Of a DNA stretch of 61,273 nucleotides, positions 17,904-26,514 are shown one piece after another. Position numbers and translations under genes: made by a program. The notes beneath the pieces are model-generated. The model ran no database searches. It was not told where the DNA came from and saw nothing but the letters and a program-made list of their open reading frames with translations. This DNA is from Candidatus Petromonas tenebris (lineage in GTDB: Bacteria > Bacillota > Clostridia > Peptostreptococcales > Caminicellaceae), in NCBI GenBank assembly GCA_014236755.1, contig JACCKY010000009.1:1-61273 (forward strand), given 5' to 3'. Each line of letters starts with the position of its first letter. Position 1 is the first letter of the stretch.

Positions 17904-19226
17904 ATGCAGAAAGTATTAAAAGAAAAAATTATAAATAGATCTGCCAAAGTAGTGGTAATAGGGTTGGGATACGTAGGTCTGCCATTGGCAGTAGAAATTG
18001 CTGAAAAGGGATTTAAGGTTTTTGGTATAGATATATCTAAAGATAGAATAGATTCTTTGAAAAAAGGAAAAACATATGTAACTGATGTAAAGGATGAAGT
18101 TATTAAATACTACCTAAATAAAAATTTTTTCGTAGGATCAGACTTTTTAGAAATATCAAAGGCTGATGCCATTATCATATGTGTTCCAACTCCTCTTGAC
18201 GAAGCAAAACGTCCAGATTTATTTCATGTTAATTCTGTTGTATCAAAATTAGTAAATTATATGAAAAAAGGGACTCTAATAGTTTTAGAGAGTACTAGTT
18301 ATCCAGGAACAACAGAGGAGCTGATTGCAGATGTTATCGAAAAGAAATTAAAATTTGAAACTGGAAAGGACTTTTTTGTTTGTTTTTCGCCAGAAAGGAT
18401 AGATCCAAGTAATAAAAGTTTTAATATAACAAACACACCCAAAATAATTGGTGGAATAACTGCGGAATGTTTGGAATTAGGAAAGATATTTTATGAAACT
18501 TTTATAGACGAAATTGTTACGGTAAGTTCAACTAAAGTAGCAGAAATGGCTAAGTTGCTTGAAAACACCTTTAGGAGTGTAAATATAGCTTTGATTAATG
18601 AGCTTACAATGATGTGTGAGTTTATGGATATCAATATATGGGAAGTAATTGATGCGGCTGCTACTAAACCCTATGGATATATGCCATTCTATCCAGGGGC
18701 AGGGATTGGAGGTCATTGTTTACCAGTTGATCCCATATATTTATCTTGGAAAGCTAAGATGTATAATTATTACAGCAGATTTATTGAATTAACAAATGAT
18801 ATAAATGCCAATATGCCCAGATATGTTATAAAGCAGATTACAGAAATTTTAAATAGTGAAGGTAAGGCGATCAAAGGCTCAAAAATTTTTATTGTAGGCA
18901 TAACCTATAAAAAGGATGTTAATGATATACGGGAATCTCCCGCTTTAGAAATTATCAGTCTATTGAAGGAAAAGGGTGCAGATATATTTTACTATGACCC
19001 CTATATACCAACTCTTGATTTAAATAGCAGTAAAATATATTCTATAAACTTAACAAAAGAAATACTTAAAAATGCTGATTTAACAGTCATAGTAACAGAT
19101 CATAGCGATATAGACTATCAGTTAATAATTGATAACTCAAAGGTGGTTTACGATACAAGAAACGTTACTAAAAATTATAGGCCCCAAAATGTTGTTTTGC
19201 TGGGAGGCCATAGAGTAGGTGAGTAG
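17904..19226 (+). CDS. nucleotide-sugar dehydrogenase, UDP-HexNAc 6-dehydrogenase (WbpA/WbpO) type
   Basis: 440 residues: Rossmann GLGYVGLPLAVEIAEKG, STSYPGTTEEL, and the catalytic cysteine in AGIGGHCLPVDPIYL. The GHC-LPVDP form is that of UDP-N-acetylhexosamine dehydrogenases; UDP-glucose dehydrogenases usually read GGSCFPKD. It makes a UDP-hexuronic acid with two NAD. ATG 17904 follows GAGGGGGAT; the upstream ATG at 17880 would put the ribosome binding site inside the gene. The epimerase upstream could supply its substrate. Confidence 0.87.
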   Translation: MQKVLKEKIINRSAKVVVIGLGYVGLPLAVEIAEKGFKVFGIDISKDRIDSLKKGKTYVTDVKDEVIKYYLNKNFFVGSDFLEISKADAIIICVPTPLDEAKRPDLFHVNSVVSKLVNYMKKGTLIVLESTSYPGTTEELIADVIEKKLKFETGKDFFVCFSPERIDPSNKSFNITNTPKIIGGITAECLELGKIFYETFIDEIVTVSSTKVAEMAKLLENTFRSVNIALINELTMMCEFMDINIWEVIDAAATKPYGYMPFYPGAGIGGHCLPVDPIYLSWKAKMYNYYSRFIELTNDINANMPRYVIKQITEILNSEGKAIKGSKIFIVGITYKKDVNDIRESPALEIISLLKEKGADIFYYDPYIPTLDLNSSKIYSINLTKEILKNADLTVIVTDHSDIDYQLIIDNSKVVYDTRNVTKNYRPQNVVLLGGHRVGE

Positions 19227-19269
19227 GGAATAGAGATAGACATACAAAACAATATTAAGGAGGAAGTAT

Positions 19270-20223
19270 ATGAATAGAGTACTTGTAACAGGTGGAGCTG
19301 GATTCATCGGCTCCCATTTATGCGAGCGATTATTGAAAGAAGGGAATGAAGTTATCTGTTTAGATAATTATTTTACTGGAAGTAAAAAAAATGTTGAACA
19401 TTTATTGGATGACTCAAATTTCGTTTCAATAGAACATGACGTTACTGAATCTATATCATTTGATATTGACCAGATTTATAATTTTGCTAGCCCAGCATCT
19501 GTTTCGTATATTCACTATAATCCGATACAAACCATGAAGATATGTTTCATAGGAGCATTAAATATGTTGGAACTTGCAAGGAGAAAAAAAGCTAAAATAT
19601 TACAGGCATCTACTTCAGAAGTTTATGGTGATCCATCAGTACATCCTCAGGTAGAGGAATACTGGGGAAATGTAAACCCTGTAGGGGTAAGAGCTAGTTA
19701 TGACGAAGGAAAAAGAATAGCAGAGACTTTATTTATGGATTATAACAGACTATACGGTTTAGACATTAGAATTGCTAGAATCTTCAATACTTATGGACCT
19801 AGGATGATGAAAGACGGCAGGGTAGTAAGCAACTTTGTTATTCAGGCTTTGAATAATGATGATATAACTATATACGGTGACGGGCTTCAAACGAGAAGCT
19901 TTTGCTATATTGACGATTTGGTTGACGGGTTAATCAAAATGATGAATACAAATAAAACACTAGAATATCCAATCAATTTGGGCAACGCTGAAGAGTATTC
20001 AATAAAAGAATTAGCTGAGCTAATTATTGAACTGACAAATTCCAAGTCGAAGATTGTGTATAAATCTTTACCCAAGGATGATCCAAGAAGAAGAAAACCA
20101 GATATTTCAAAGGCTGAAAATATATTATCTTGGCATCCTAAGGTCAAAATAAAGGAAGGATTAGTAAAAACAATAAAATATTTTGAAGATATATTGTTAC
20201 TAAAGGGTAGGGTCAGTTTCTAA
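19270..20223 (+). CDS. UDP-glucuronate decarboxylase-like (UXS) epimerase family protein
   Basis: 317 residues: [32 protein letters not shown], the IEHDVTE and FASPAS blocks, [10 protein letters not shown] and Y-DEGK. These are signatures of UDP-xylose synthase and of the decarboxylase half of ArnA. It would convert UDP-glucuronate to a 4-keto-pentose or UDP-xylose. RBS AAGGAGGAAG. It is followed by a deacetylase-like and a formyltransferase-like gene, a set that recalls ArnA split in separate proteins. Confidence 0.85.
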   Translation: MNRVLVTGGAGFIGSHLCERLLKEGNEVICLDNYFTGSKKNVEHLLDDSNFVSIEHDVTESISFDIDQIYNFASPASVSYIHYNPIQTMKICFIGALNMLELARRKKAKILQASTSEVYGDPSVHPQVEEYWGNVNPVGVRASYDEGKRIAETLFMDYNRLYGLDIRIARIFNTYGPRMMKDGRVVSNFVIQALNNDDITIYGDGLQTRSFCYIDDLVDGLIKMMNTNKTLEYPINLGNAEEYSIKELAELIIELTNSKSKIVYKSLPKDDPRRRKPDISKAENILSWHPKVKIKEGLVKTIKYFEDILLLKGRVSF

Positions 20224-20292
20224 TACATTTATAGAACTTAGAAAAAATTTCGGATGCATTACGAGGTAAGAAGGGGGGAGCTGTACGTCTAT

Positions 20293-21045
20293 ATGAAAAA
20301 TTCTTTTTCATATAATGAATACTTACTGATTTTAGACAGTGTAAAAGCAATGCAAAGATTAAAGGACTTTAAAGAAATTAATGAAAACACATTGGAGTTT
20401 ATAATAATTAGACATGATGTTGAGTTTTCGGTAGAGAGGGCCTACAAAATGGCAAAGCTTGAAGCTGATATAGCTCATATAAATACTAGTTATTTTTTTC
20501 AAATAAGAAACAATTCTTATAATGTCCTTTCAAAATACAATATAGATATGATTCAATCAATATATCAAATGGGGCATAAAGTGGGACTTCACGTTCATTT
20601 GAATGCTCTTGAAGATCTTCATAATATCAAAGAGTATATCATAAAAGATGTAAAAACTTTACAATACTACACAGAAATACCTGTCGATAGGTTCTCTTTC
20701 CATAGACCTTCAAGCAAGGTCCTTTCTTTAAACTTGCGAATAGATGATCTCATAAACACATATTCAGATAAATATTTTCACTTTATCGATAATGAAACAA
20801 ACATAAGTAACTTAAGAATAAAATACTTTAGTGACTCAATGCATAGATGGAAATATGGTTATCCTGACAAAGAAAACTTAAAAAAACATAAGAAAGTTCA
20901 AATATTAATTCATCCCTATTCGTGGACTGAAGCCGGATATGATAGTGAAAAAAATTTTGAAACTCTTATTGATGAAAAAACAGAAAGCTTAATTGACACT
21001 TTGGAGGGGGAATGTAAGCATTTTAAAAGACAAGGAGTGAGTTAA
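20293..21045 (+). CDS. polysaccharide deacetylase-like protein
   Basis: About 250 residues. IIIRHDVEFSVERAYKMA carries the Asp-containing first motif, GHKVGLHVHL the His-x-His metal-binding second motif, SFHRPSS the third, and ILIHPYSWTE a C-terminal His. This is the NodB-type pattern for metal-dependent sugar deacetylation, without a secretion signal, so a cytoplasmic nucleotide- or lipid-linked substrate is likely. ATG 20293 is preferred; AAGGGGGGAG is 13 bases before it. The stop overlaps the next ATG (TAATG). Confidence 0.72.
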   Translation: MKNSFSYNEYLLILDSVKAMQRLKDFKEINENTLEFIIIRHDVEFSVERAYKMAKLEADIAHINTSYFFQIRNNSYNVLSKYNIDMIQSIYQMGHKVGLHVHLNALEDLHNIKEYIIKDVKTLQYYTEIPVDRFSFHRPSSKVLSLNLRIDDLINTYSDKYFHFIDNETNISNLRIKYFSDSMHRWKYGYPDKENLKKHKKVQILIHPYSWTEAGYDSEKNFETLIDEKTESLIDTLEGECKHFKRQGVS

Positions 21046-21989
21046 TGGTGATAAATCAGAAACTTGTTATATTTGGAGTAAAAAATACAACAGCGAACTC
21101 TATAAGATACATTCATAAAGAGGTAATGAGTATAGATCTAATAGTAACTTTAAGCAACAAAGCTTCACAATCTAATCATATATCCGGTTATTGTGATTTG
21201 GCAGACATTGCGGATGAATTTGGAATCAAATGCTTATTTGTAGATGATTATTCTTTTACGAATGAGAAGGAGAGAAAGTTTTTTAGAGAAAATCAATTTG
21301 ATATTGGAATATCCATAGGATGGCAGCGAATTATTCCAAAGGAAATATTACAATCTTTTAAAAAAGGTATATTTGGGTTTCATGGAAGTGCAGGATATCT
21401 TCCCTTTGGAAGAGGCAGATCACCTCTTAACTGGTCAATTATAAAAGATCACAGAAGATTTATAAATCATTGCTTTAAATATAGTGAAGACGCAGATGCA
21501 GGAGAAATATACAGTACTAAAATTTTTGAGATTAATGAGTTTGATACGATTGAAACTTTACAGTATAAAGTTTTACTGGTGGGAAGAGAACAGATTAAAC
21601 AGCTTTTAGAGGATTATAAAAACGACAATATCAATCTAATTAAACAGAAAGAAGGCCCGAGTACGTGGTATCCCAAAAGAACTCCAGAGGATGGAAAAAT
21701 TTCACTAGAAAGATCCACAAAAGACATCTACAATTTAATAAGAGCTATAACATATCCTTTCCCCGGAGCTTTTTTATTTATAAAAAACAAAAAAATCACA
21801 ATATGGGAAGCTTATCCCTTTGATTATTTTATTGATTTTTACGACTTCAAAGTAGGAGAAATTATTGATGTTTTTGACTCGGATTTCATAATAAAAACTA
21901 TTGATGGAAGCTTAATTGTTAAAAGGTATGAATACGATGGAAAAATTAAAAAAGGAATGATTTTACGAGATGTTGTTCAAGTGTTATAA
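21045..21989 (+). CDS. formyltransferase family protein (sugar N-formyltransferase-like)
   Basis: 314 residues of the methionyl-tRNA formyltransferase/ArnA N-terminal fold: FHGSAGYLPFGRGRSPLNW, EDADAGEIY, then a C-terminal OB-like domain after about 205 (TPEDGKISLERSTKDIYNLIRA). The His of the catalytic Asn-x-His and the later Asp are there, but the Asn is Gly (GFHGS), so activity may be altered. Together with the UXS-like gene it suggests an N-formylated amino-pentose, though no aminotransferase is in view. One-base overlap with the gene before. Confidence 0.75.
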   Translation: MVINQKLVIFGVKNTTANSIRYIHKEVMSIDLIVTLSNKASQSNHISGYCDLADIADEFGIKCLFVDDYSFTNEKERKFFRENQFDIGISIGWQRIIPKEILQSFKKGIFGFHGSAGYLPFGRGRSPLNWSIIKDHRRFINHCFKYSEDADAGEIYSTKIFEINEFDTIETLQYKVLLVGREQIKQLLEDYKNDNINLIKQKEGPSTWYPKRTPEDGKISLERSTKDIYNLIRAITYPFPGAFLFIKNKKITIWEAYPFDYFIDFYDFKVGEIIDVFDSDFIIKTIDGSLIVKRYEYDGKIKKGMILRDVVQVL

Positions 21990-22022
21990 TCATAATGATA
22001 AACTAAAGAAAGACTGGTGGTA

Positions 22023-23294
22023 ATGATGGAAAAACCATTGGCAGACAAAATAAGACCTGAAAGGTTAGAGGATGTATTTGGACAAGGACATATATTAGGT
22101 AAAGGAAAAATATTAAACAGAATATTAGAATCTGGACGGATTACAAATATGATATTCTATGGTCCACCTGGCGTAGGAAAAACTACAGTAGCCAATATAA
22201 TAGCTAAGATGACAAATAAAAAATTTCATAAGCTCAACGCTACAAATGCAGGAGTAAAAGATATTAAAGGTATAATAGACGGTCTAGATACATTGTTTTC
22301 AGTAGGGGGAGTTCTATTATACCTTGATGAGATACAAAACTTTAATAAAAAGCAGCAGCAGTCAATGTTAGAATACATTGAAAATGGTAAAATTACCTTA
22401 ATAGCTAGCACCACGGAAAATCCTTATCATTATATCTACAAAGCTATTCTCAGTAGATCTACTATATTTGAATTTAAGCTGCTTAATAAAGAAGACATAA
22501 TTAAAGGATTAAAAAGGGCAGTTAAAATTGCTTCAAATGATTTAAAGAACATACAAATTGTCTTTAAGGAGGAAGCTTTTGAATATATTGCTGAGGTTAG
22601 TAATGGAGATCTTAGAAAGGCTATAAATGCCATTGAACTGGCTATTTATTCCACGCCAGTTAACCGAGAAGGAAAAAAATATATAGATCTCCACACTGCC
22701 CATGATTGTACCCAAAAGAAAATATTGAACTATGATAAATTTGGGGATAGTTATTATGATATACTAAGTGCCTTTCAAAAATCTATTAGAGGAAGCGATC
22801 CTGATGCATCGATTCATTATCTTGCTAGGTTAATAAAAGCTGGAGACTTGATTTCCATTTGTAGAAGACTGTTGGTAATAGCTTCAGAGGATATAGGTCT
22901 TGCATATCCAAATGCCATAACTATTGTAAAAAGCTGCGTTGATGCGGCAATGCAGCTGGGACTTCCAGAGGGGAAAATTCCTTTGGCTCAGGCAACACTT
23001 GTATTAGCTACTGCGCCAAAATCTAATTCGGCTATTAAAGCCATAGATGCAGCTTTAAGTGATATAGAAACCATGGATGTAGGAGATATACCATTACATT
23101 TGAAAGATGCCCATTATAAGGGAGCATCCAAGCTTGGCAGAGGATTGGAATACAAATATCCCCATAATTATACAAACAATTATGTTAGGCAGGAGTACTT
23201 GCCTCATTCTCTTAGAAATAAGGTTTATTATGTTGCAGGTGAGAATAAGATGGAAGAGAGAATAAAAGCATATATGAATAAAATAAAAGAATAA
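22023..23294 (+). CDS. rarA: replication-associated recombination protein A (RarA/MgsA), AAA+ ATPase
   Basis: 424 residues, a clamp-loader-like AAA+ ATPase acting at stalled replication forks. Walker A GPPGVGKTT, Walker B LYLDEIQNF, sensor and arginine-finger region LRKAINAIELA, and the C-terminal tetramerisation part SAFQKSIRGSDPDASIHYLARL and GLPEGKIPLAQA. The start is one of two adjacent ATGs (22023 or 22026). It sits alone before the iron-sulfur operon. Confidence 0.94.
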   Translation: MMEKPLADKIRPERLEDVFGQGHILGKGKILNRILESGRITNMIFYGPPGVGKTTVANIIAKMTNKKFHKLNATNAGVKDIKGIIDGLDTLFSVGGVLLYLDEIQNFNKKQQQSMLEYIENGKITLIASTTENPYHYIYKAILSRSTIFEFKLLNKEDIIKGLKRAVKIASNDLKNIQIVFKEEAFEYIAEVSNGDLRKAINAIELAIYSTPVNREGKKYIDLHTAHDCTQKKILNYDKFGDSYYDILSAFQKSIRGSDPDASIHYLARLIKAGDLISICRRLLVIASEDIGLAYPNAITIVKSCVDAAMQLGLPEGKIPLAQATLVLATAPKSNSAIKAIDAALSDIETMDVGDIPLHLKDAHYKGASKLGRGLEYKYPHNYTNNYVRQEYLPHSLRNKVYYVAGENKMEERIKAYMNKIKE

Positions 23295-23358
23295 AACTGC
23301 ATTTTTCAGCTTATTTTGTCAATTAATTGATAAAAAATAAAAAATTATTTCTTGAATG

Positions 23359-23387
23359 TTGACAAAAATACTTGGGTATAATATACT
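23359..23387 (+). promoter_or_regulatory. sigma-A promoter of the iscR-iscS-iscU operon
   Basis: TTGACA at 23359-23364, a 17-base spacer, and TATACT at 23382-23387. It lies 50 bases before the regulator gene. Confidence 0.75.
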
Positions 23388-23399
23388 TAGAATTGAATT

Positions 23400-23416
23400 C
23401 CAAGTGATTTGCTTGG
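23400..23416. promoter_or_regulatory. inverted repeat, candidate Rrf2/IscR operator
   Basis: CCAAG-n7-CTTGG directly downstream of the -10 element. The position fits autoregulation by the Rrf2-type regulator encoded next. The similar CTTGGGTATAATATACTTAG overlaps the -10 itself. Confidence 0.4.
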
Positions 23417-23437
23417 GATTATGAAGGGAGTGAGAAA

Positions 23438-23887
23438 ATGAAACTTTCAACTAAAGGAAGATACGGACTAAAAGCAATGTTTGATTTAGCTCTAAATTAT
23501 GGCGAGGGTCCAATTGCCCTAAATAATATTGCAGATAGACAAAATATCTCCGTTCATTATTTGGAACAGCTTATAGCTACATTAAGAAAAGCCGGTTTAG
23601 TAAAAAGCGTCAGAGGTGCTCAGGGAGGGTACATGCTGGCTGATAGGCCAGAAAACATTACAGTAGGAGATGTACTTAGAACTCTTGAGGGACCTATTGC
23701 ACCTGCAGAGTGCGTTATTGAGGAAGAGGATAATGAATGCTCAAAGGCAAGCTACTGTGTAACGAGAACAATTTGGGAAAAAATAAGGGATAGTGTTGAT
23801 AATGTCATTAATTCTATAACATTACAGGATATGGTAGATGACTATACTAGACTACATAATTCTGATTCCTTTATGTACTATATCTAA
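23438..23887 (+). CDS. iscR: Rrf2 family transcriptional regulator, IscR-like
   Basis: 149 residues with an N-terminal winged helix (MKLSTKGRYGLKAMFDLAL, NISVHYLEQLIATLRKAGLV, GAQGGYMLA) as in IscR and CymR. Three cysteines follow the DNA-binding domain (AECVIEEEDNECSKASYC), C-x8-C-x5-C, close to the C-x5-C-x5-C cluster ligands of Escherichia IscR but with a longer first spacing; CymR lacks them. It probably senses iron-sulfur status and controls the genes after it. Confidence 0.88.
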   Translation: MKLSTKGRYGLKAMFDLALNYGEGPIALNNIADRQNISVHYLEQLIATLRKAGLVKSVRGAQGGYMLADRPENITVGDVLRTLEGPIAPAECVIEEEDNECSKASYCVTRTIWEKIRDSVDNVINSITLQDMVDDYTRLHNSDSFMYYI

Positions 23888-23937
23888 GTATTAATTCACC
23901 TTTGTTTATGAATTTTTTAGTAACAGGAGATGATTGT

Positions 23938-25116
23938 ATGGATAAAAAAATCTATTTAGATTATTCGGCAACCACACCTATGAAAAAAGAAGTTCTTGAT
24001 GAAATGCTTCCCTACTTTAGTGAAAAATTCGGAAATGCATCAAGTATTCATTCCTTTGGGAGGGAGGCTAAAGCAGCTCTAGATAGCTCAAGAGATAAAA
24101 TTGCCAAGGCCATAGGTGCTGATTCAAAGGAAATATTTTTTACAGGTAGCGGTTCTGAAGCAGATAACTGGGCTATCAAGGGTGTAGCCTTTGCTAACAG
24201 AGATAAGGGAAATCATATTATCACTTCTAAAATAGAACATCATGCGGTATTGCATGTTTGTCAGTATCTTGAAAAACATGGATTTGAAGTAACTTATCTT
24301 GATGTAGATGAATACGGAATGGTTGATTTAGACCAGTTAAAAGAATCAATAACTGATAAGACAATTTTGATTACTATTATGTTTGTAAATAATGAAATAG
24401 GAACTATTCAGCCAATAAAAGAAATCGCAGATATTGCAAAGAAAAATAATGTGTATTTCCATACTGATGCTGTACAGGCCCTTGGAAATGTTCCTATTAA
24501 TGTAAAGGATTTAGAAGTAGATCTTATGAACTTTTCTTCTCATAAAATCTATGGGCCCAAGGGAGTAGGAGGAATTTATATAAGAAAAGGTGTTAAAATT
24601 GATCCCTTTATACATGGAGGAGCTCAGGAAAGAAAAAGAAGGGCTGGTACGGAAAATATTGCAGGTATAGTTGGATTTGCAAAGGCAACAGAGTTAGCTG
24701 TGGAAAATCTTGATTCACATATTAAGCATGTAAAAGCTTTAAGGGACAAATTGATAAAGGGAGTACTAGATAATATAGACCATGTAAGGTTAAATGGACA
24801 TCCAGAGAAAAGACATCCGGGAAATGTAAATTTCTGCTTCGAATATATTGAAGGCGAAGCACTGCTGCTTAGTCTTGATATGGTAGGAATAGCAGGTTCA
24901 AGTGGATCAGCTTGTACTTCCGGGTCGCTAGACCCATCCCATGTACTTATGGCTATTGGACTTCCACATGAAATAGCTCATGGATCTTTAAGACTAACAA
25001 TTGGAGATTTTACTACAGAAGAAGATATAGATTATGTAATAGAGCAACTTATAAAAATAGTAGACAGATTGAGACAGATGTCTCCGTTATATGAGAAGGT
25101 AAAGGGAGGACAGTAA
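23938..25116 (+). CDS. iscS: cysteine desulfurase (IscS/NifS family)
   Basis: 392-residue PLP enzyme that takes sulfur from cysteine for iron-sulfur clusters and tRNA thiolation. It starts MDKKIYLDYSATTPM after AACAGGAG; the upstream in-frame ATGs are not used. PLP lysine in SSHKIYGPKG, catalytic cysteine in GSACTSGS. The gap to iscU is one base, so the two are coupled. In this organism it may also supply sulfur or selenium for the selenoproteins at the left end, which is inference. Confidence 0.95.
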   Translation: MDKKIYLDYSATTPMKKEVLDEMLPYFSEKFGNASSIHSFGREAKAALDSSRDKIAKAIGADSKEIFFTGSGSEADNWAIKGVAFANRDKGNHIITSKIEHHAVLHVCQYLEKHGFEVTYLDVDEYGMVDLDQLKESITDKTILITIMFVNNEIGTIQPIKEIADIAKKNNVYFHTDAVQALGNVPINVKDLEVDLMNFSSHKIYGPKGVGGIYIRKGVKIDPFIHGGAQERKRRAGTENIAGIVGFAKATELAVENLDSHIKHVKALRDKLIKGVLDNIDHVRLNGHPEKRHPGNVNFCFEYIEGEALLLSLDMVGIAGSSGSACTSGSLDPSHVLMAIGLPHEIAHGSLRLTIGDFTTEEDIDYVIEQLIKIVDRLRQMSPLYEKVKGGQ

Positions 25117-25117
25117 A

Positions 25118-25549
25118 ATGTATAGTGAAAAAGTAATGGAACACTTCATGAATCCAAGAAACGTGGGTGAGATAGAAAATGCCGACGGGATTGGTGAAGT
25201 TGGAAATGCAAAATGTGGAGATATTATGAAAATGTATTTAAAAATAGAAGATGGAGTTATTGTTGATGTAAAGTTTAAAACGTTTGGTTGTGGTTCTGCG
25301 ATAGCAACTTCAAGCATTGCAACTGAAATGATAAAGGGAAAGACTGTTGAAGAGGCTGTAAAACTAACAAATAGAGCTGTTGTAGAAGCTCTAGATGGTC
25401 TGCCATCTCAAAAAATTCACTGTTCTGTTCTTGCAGAGCAAGCTGTAAAGGCAGCGTTATATGATTATGCTCAGAAAAATAATATAACTATCGAAGGGCT
25501 GGAAAACTATAAACCTTCAGATGATATTCATGATCACCATGAGCATTAG
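25118..25549 (+). CDS. iscU: iron-sulfur cluster scaffold protein IscU/NifU N-domain
   Basis: 143 residues with the three cluster-ligand cysteines in AKCGDIMKM, FGCGSAIATSS and IHCSVLAEQA. It starts MYSEKVMEHFMNPRNVG as in the family. The His/Asp-rich end (DDIHDHHEH) may bind metal. It follows iscS after one base and ends in a strong terminator, which closes a three-gene operon. Confidence 0.95.
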   Translation: MYSEKVMEHFMNPRNVGEIENADGIGEVGNAKCGDIMKMYLKIEDGVIVDVKFKTFGCGSAIATSSIATEMIKGKTVEEAVKLTNRAVVEALDGLPSQKIHCSVLAEQAVKAALYDYAQKNNITIEGLENYKPSDDIHDHHEH

Positions 25550-25552
25550 AAT

Positions 25553-25582
25553 AAAAAAATGCACAATTTTGTGCATTTTTTT
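25553..25582. terminator. terminator after iscU
   Basis: Palindrome AAAATGCACAA/TTGTGCATTTT with long A and T flanks. Confidence 0.9.
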
Positions 25583-25632
25583 ATTGTTTAAAACAAAAGA
25601 TATTAATGAAAAACAAAAAATGGTGATTTTAT

Positions 25633-26169
25633 ATGATAAAAGTTAGTGAAATAATAGGATATCCAATAATATGTATAGACACTAAGCAAAAAGAAGGAGA
25701 AGTAAAGGATGTAGTATTGGATTTAGAGAATGCTAGAATTGTTGGTTTGATAGTCGATAATGGAACAATAATTCATACAATCAAAATAATAGAATTTAAC
25801 AATATCTATTGTATAAAACAGGATGCAGTTGTGGCAAAATTTAAAAAAAATATCAAGAAGCTAAAGGATTTTGATAGTAAAAAAAGTTTAATAAAAAACA
25901 ATTATCACATTATAGATAAAGAAGTTGTTGAAGAAAATGGTAATTTACTGGGATTTGTACAGGACATACTATTCCAAAAAGATGGAGGAAATATATTAGG
26001 CTTAGTCCTAACAAATGGAATTATTGACGATATATTGAGGGGTGTTCAAATTTTACCTGTAAATAGTTCCATGAGACTAACCGATGAAAGATTGGTGGTA
26101 TCAAGTAAGGTGAAAAATAGTATTTTAGACAATATTGGGGGATTGAAAAATTTACTTGAATTAAAGTAG
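25633..26169 (+). CDS. PRC-barrel domain protein
   Basis: 178 residues with two PRC-barrel units: residues about 1-75 (SEIIGYPIICIDTKQKEGEVKDVVLD) and about 95-175 (DKEVVEENGNLLGFVQDILF). Proteins of this kind with two barrels are widespread in Clostridia beside iron-sulfur genes; their role is unknown, perhaps RNA- or membrane-related regulation. RBS is weak (ATGGTGATTT). It comes after the iscU terminator, so it is probably transcribed separately. Confidence 0.75.
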   Translation: MIKVSEIIGYPIICIDTKQKEGEVKDVVLDLENARIVGLIVDNGTIIHTIKIIEFNNIYCIKQDAVVAKFKKNIKKLKDFDSKKSLIKNNYHIIDKEVVEENGNLLGFVQDILFQKDGGNILGLVLTNGIIDDILRGVQILPVNSSMRLTDERLVVSSKVKNSILDNIGGLKNLLELK

Positions 26170-26229
26170 TACAATATTCACAAAATATAGATATACGAGA
26201 GAAAAATTAAATCTTGGAGGAGTGTTGGT

Positions 26230-26412
26230 ATGAGAGATAAATTTGTTAGAGGAATGATTGCTGGAACTGTATTAGGTGCTACTGCTGGCGCCTATGCATT
26301 ATATAAATCAAGCCCAAGACAAAGAAGGAGAATAATGAGGAGAGGAAGTAGAATGTTAAGAAATGCATCTAGACTAGCAGGTGCTGTATCATCAATGAAT
26401 ATATTAAGATAA
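26230..26412 (+). CDS. small YtxH-like membrane-anchored protein
   Basis: 60 residues with a Gly/Ala-rich N-terminal hydrophobic stretch (GMIAGTVLGATAGAYALY) followed by an Arg-rich segment (SPRQRRRIMRRGSRML). This glycine-zipper plus basic tail is the YtxH pattern. RBS GGAGGAGTG is strong. Function unknown. Confidence 0.7.
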   Translation: MRDKFVRGMIAGTVLGATAGAYALYKSSPRQRRRIMRRGSRMLRNASRLAGAVSSMNILR

Positions 26413-26417
26413 TACTT

Positions 26418-26443
26418 AAAAGCAGCTTTTAAAAGCTGCTTTT
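26418..26443. terminator. terminator after the YtxH-like gene
   Basis: AAAAGCAGCTTTT/AAAAGCTGCTTTT, a perfect hairpin five bases after the stop codon. Confidence 0.88.
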
Positions 26444-26514
26444 ATAAAATAGCAAATGGTGATAAAAATGAAATACAAAATGTTTAATTTCACACTTAAG
26501 GGGGATGTGATTAC

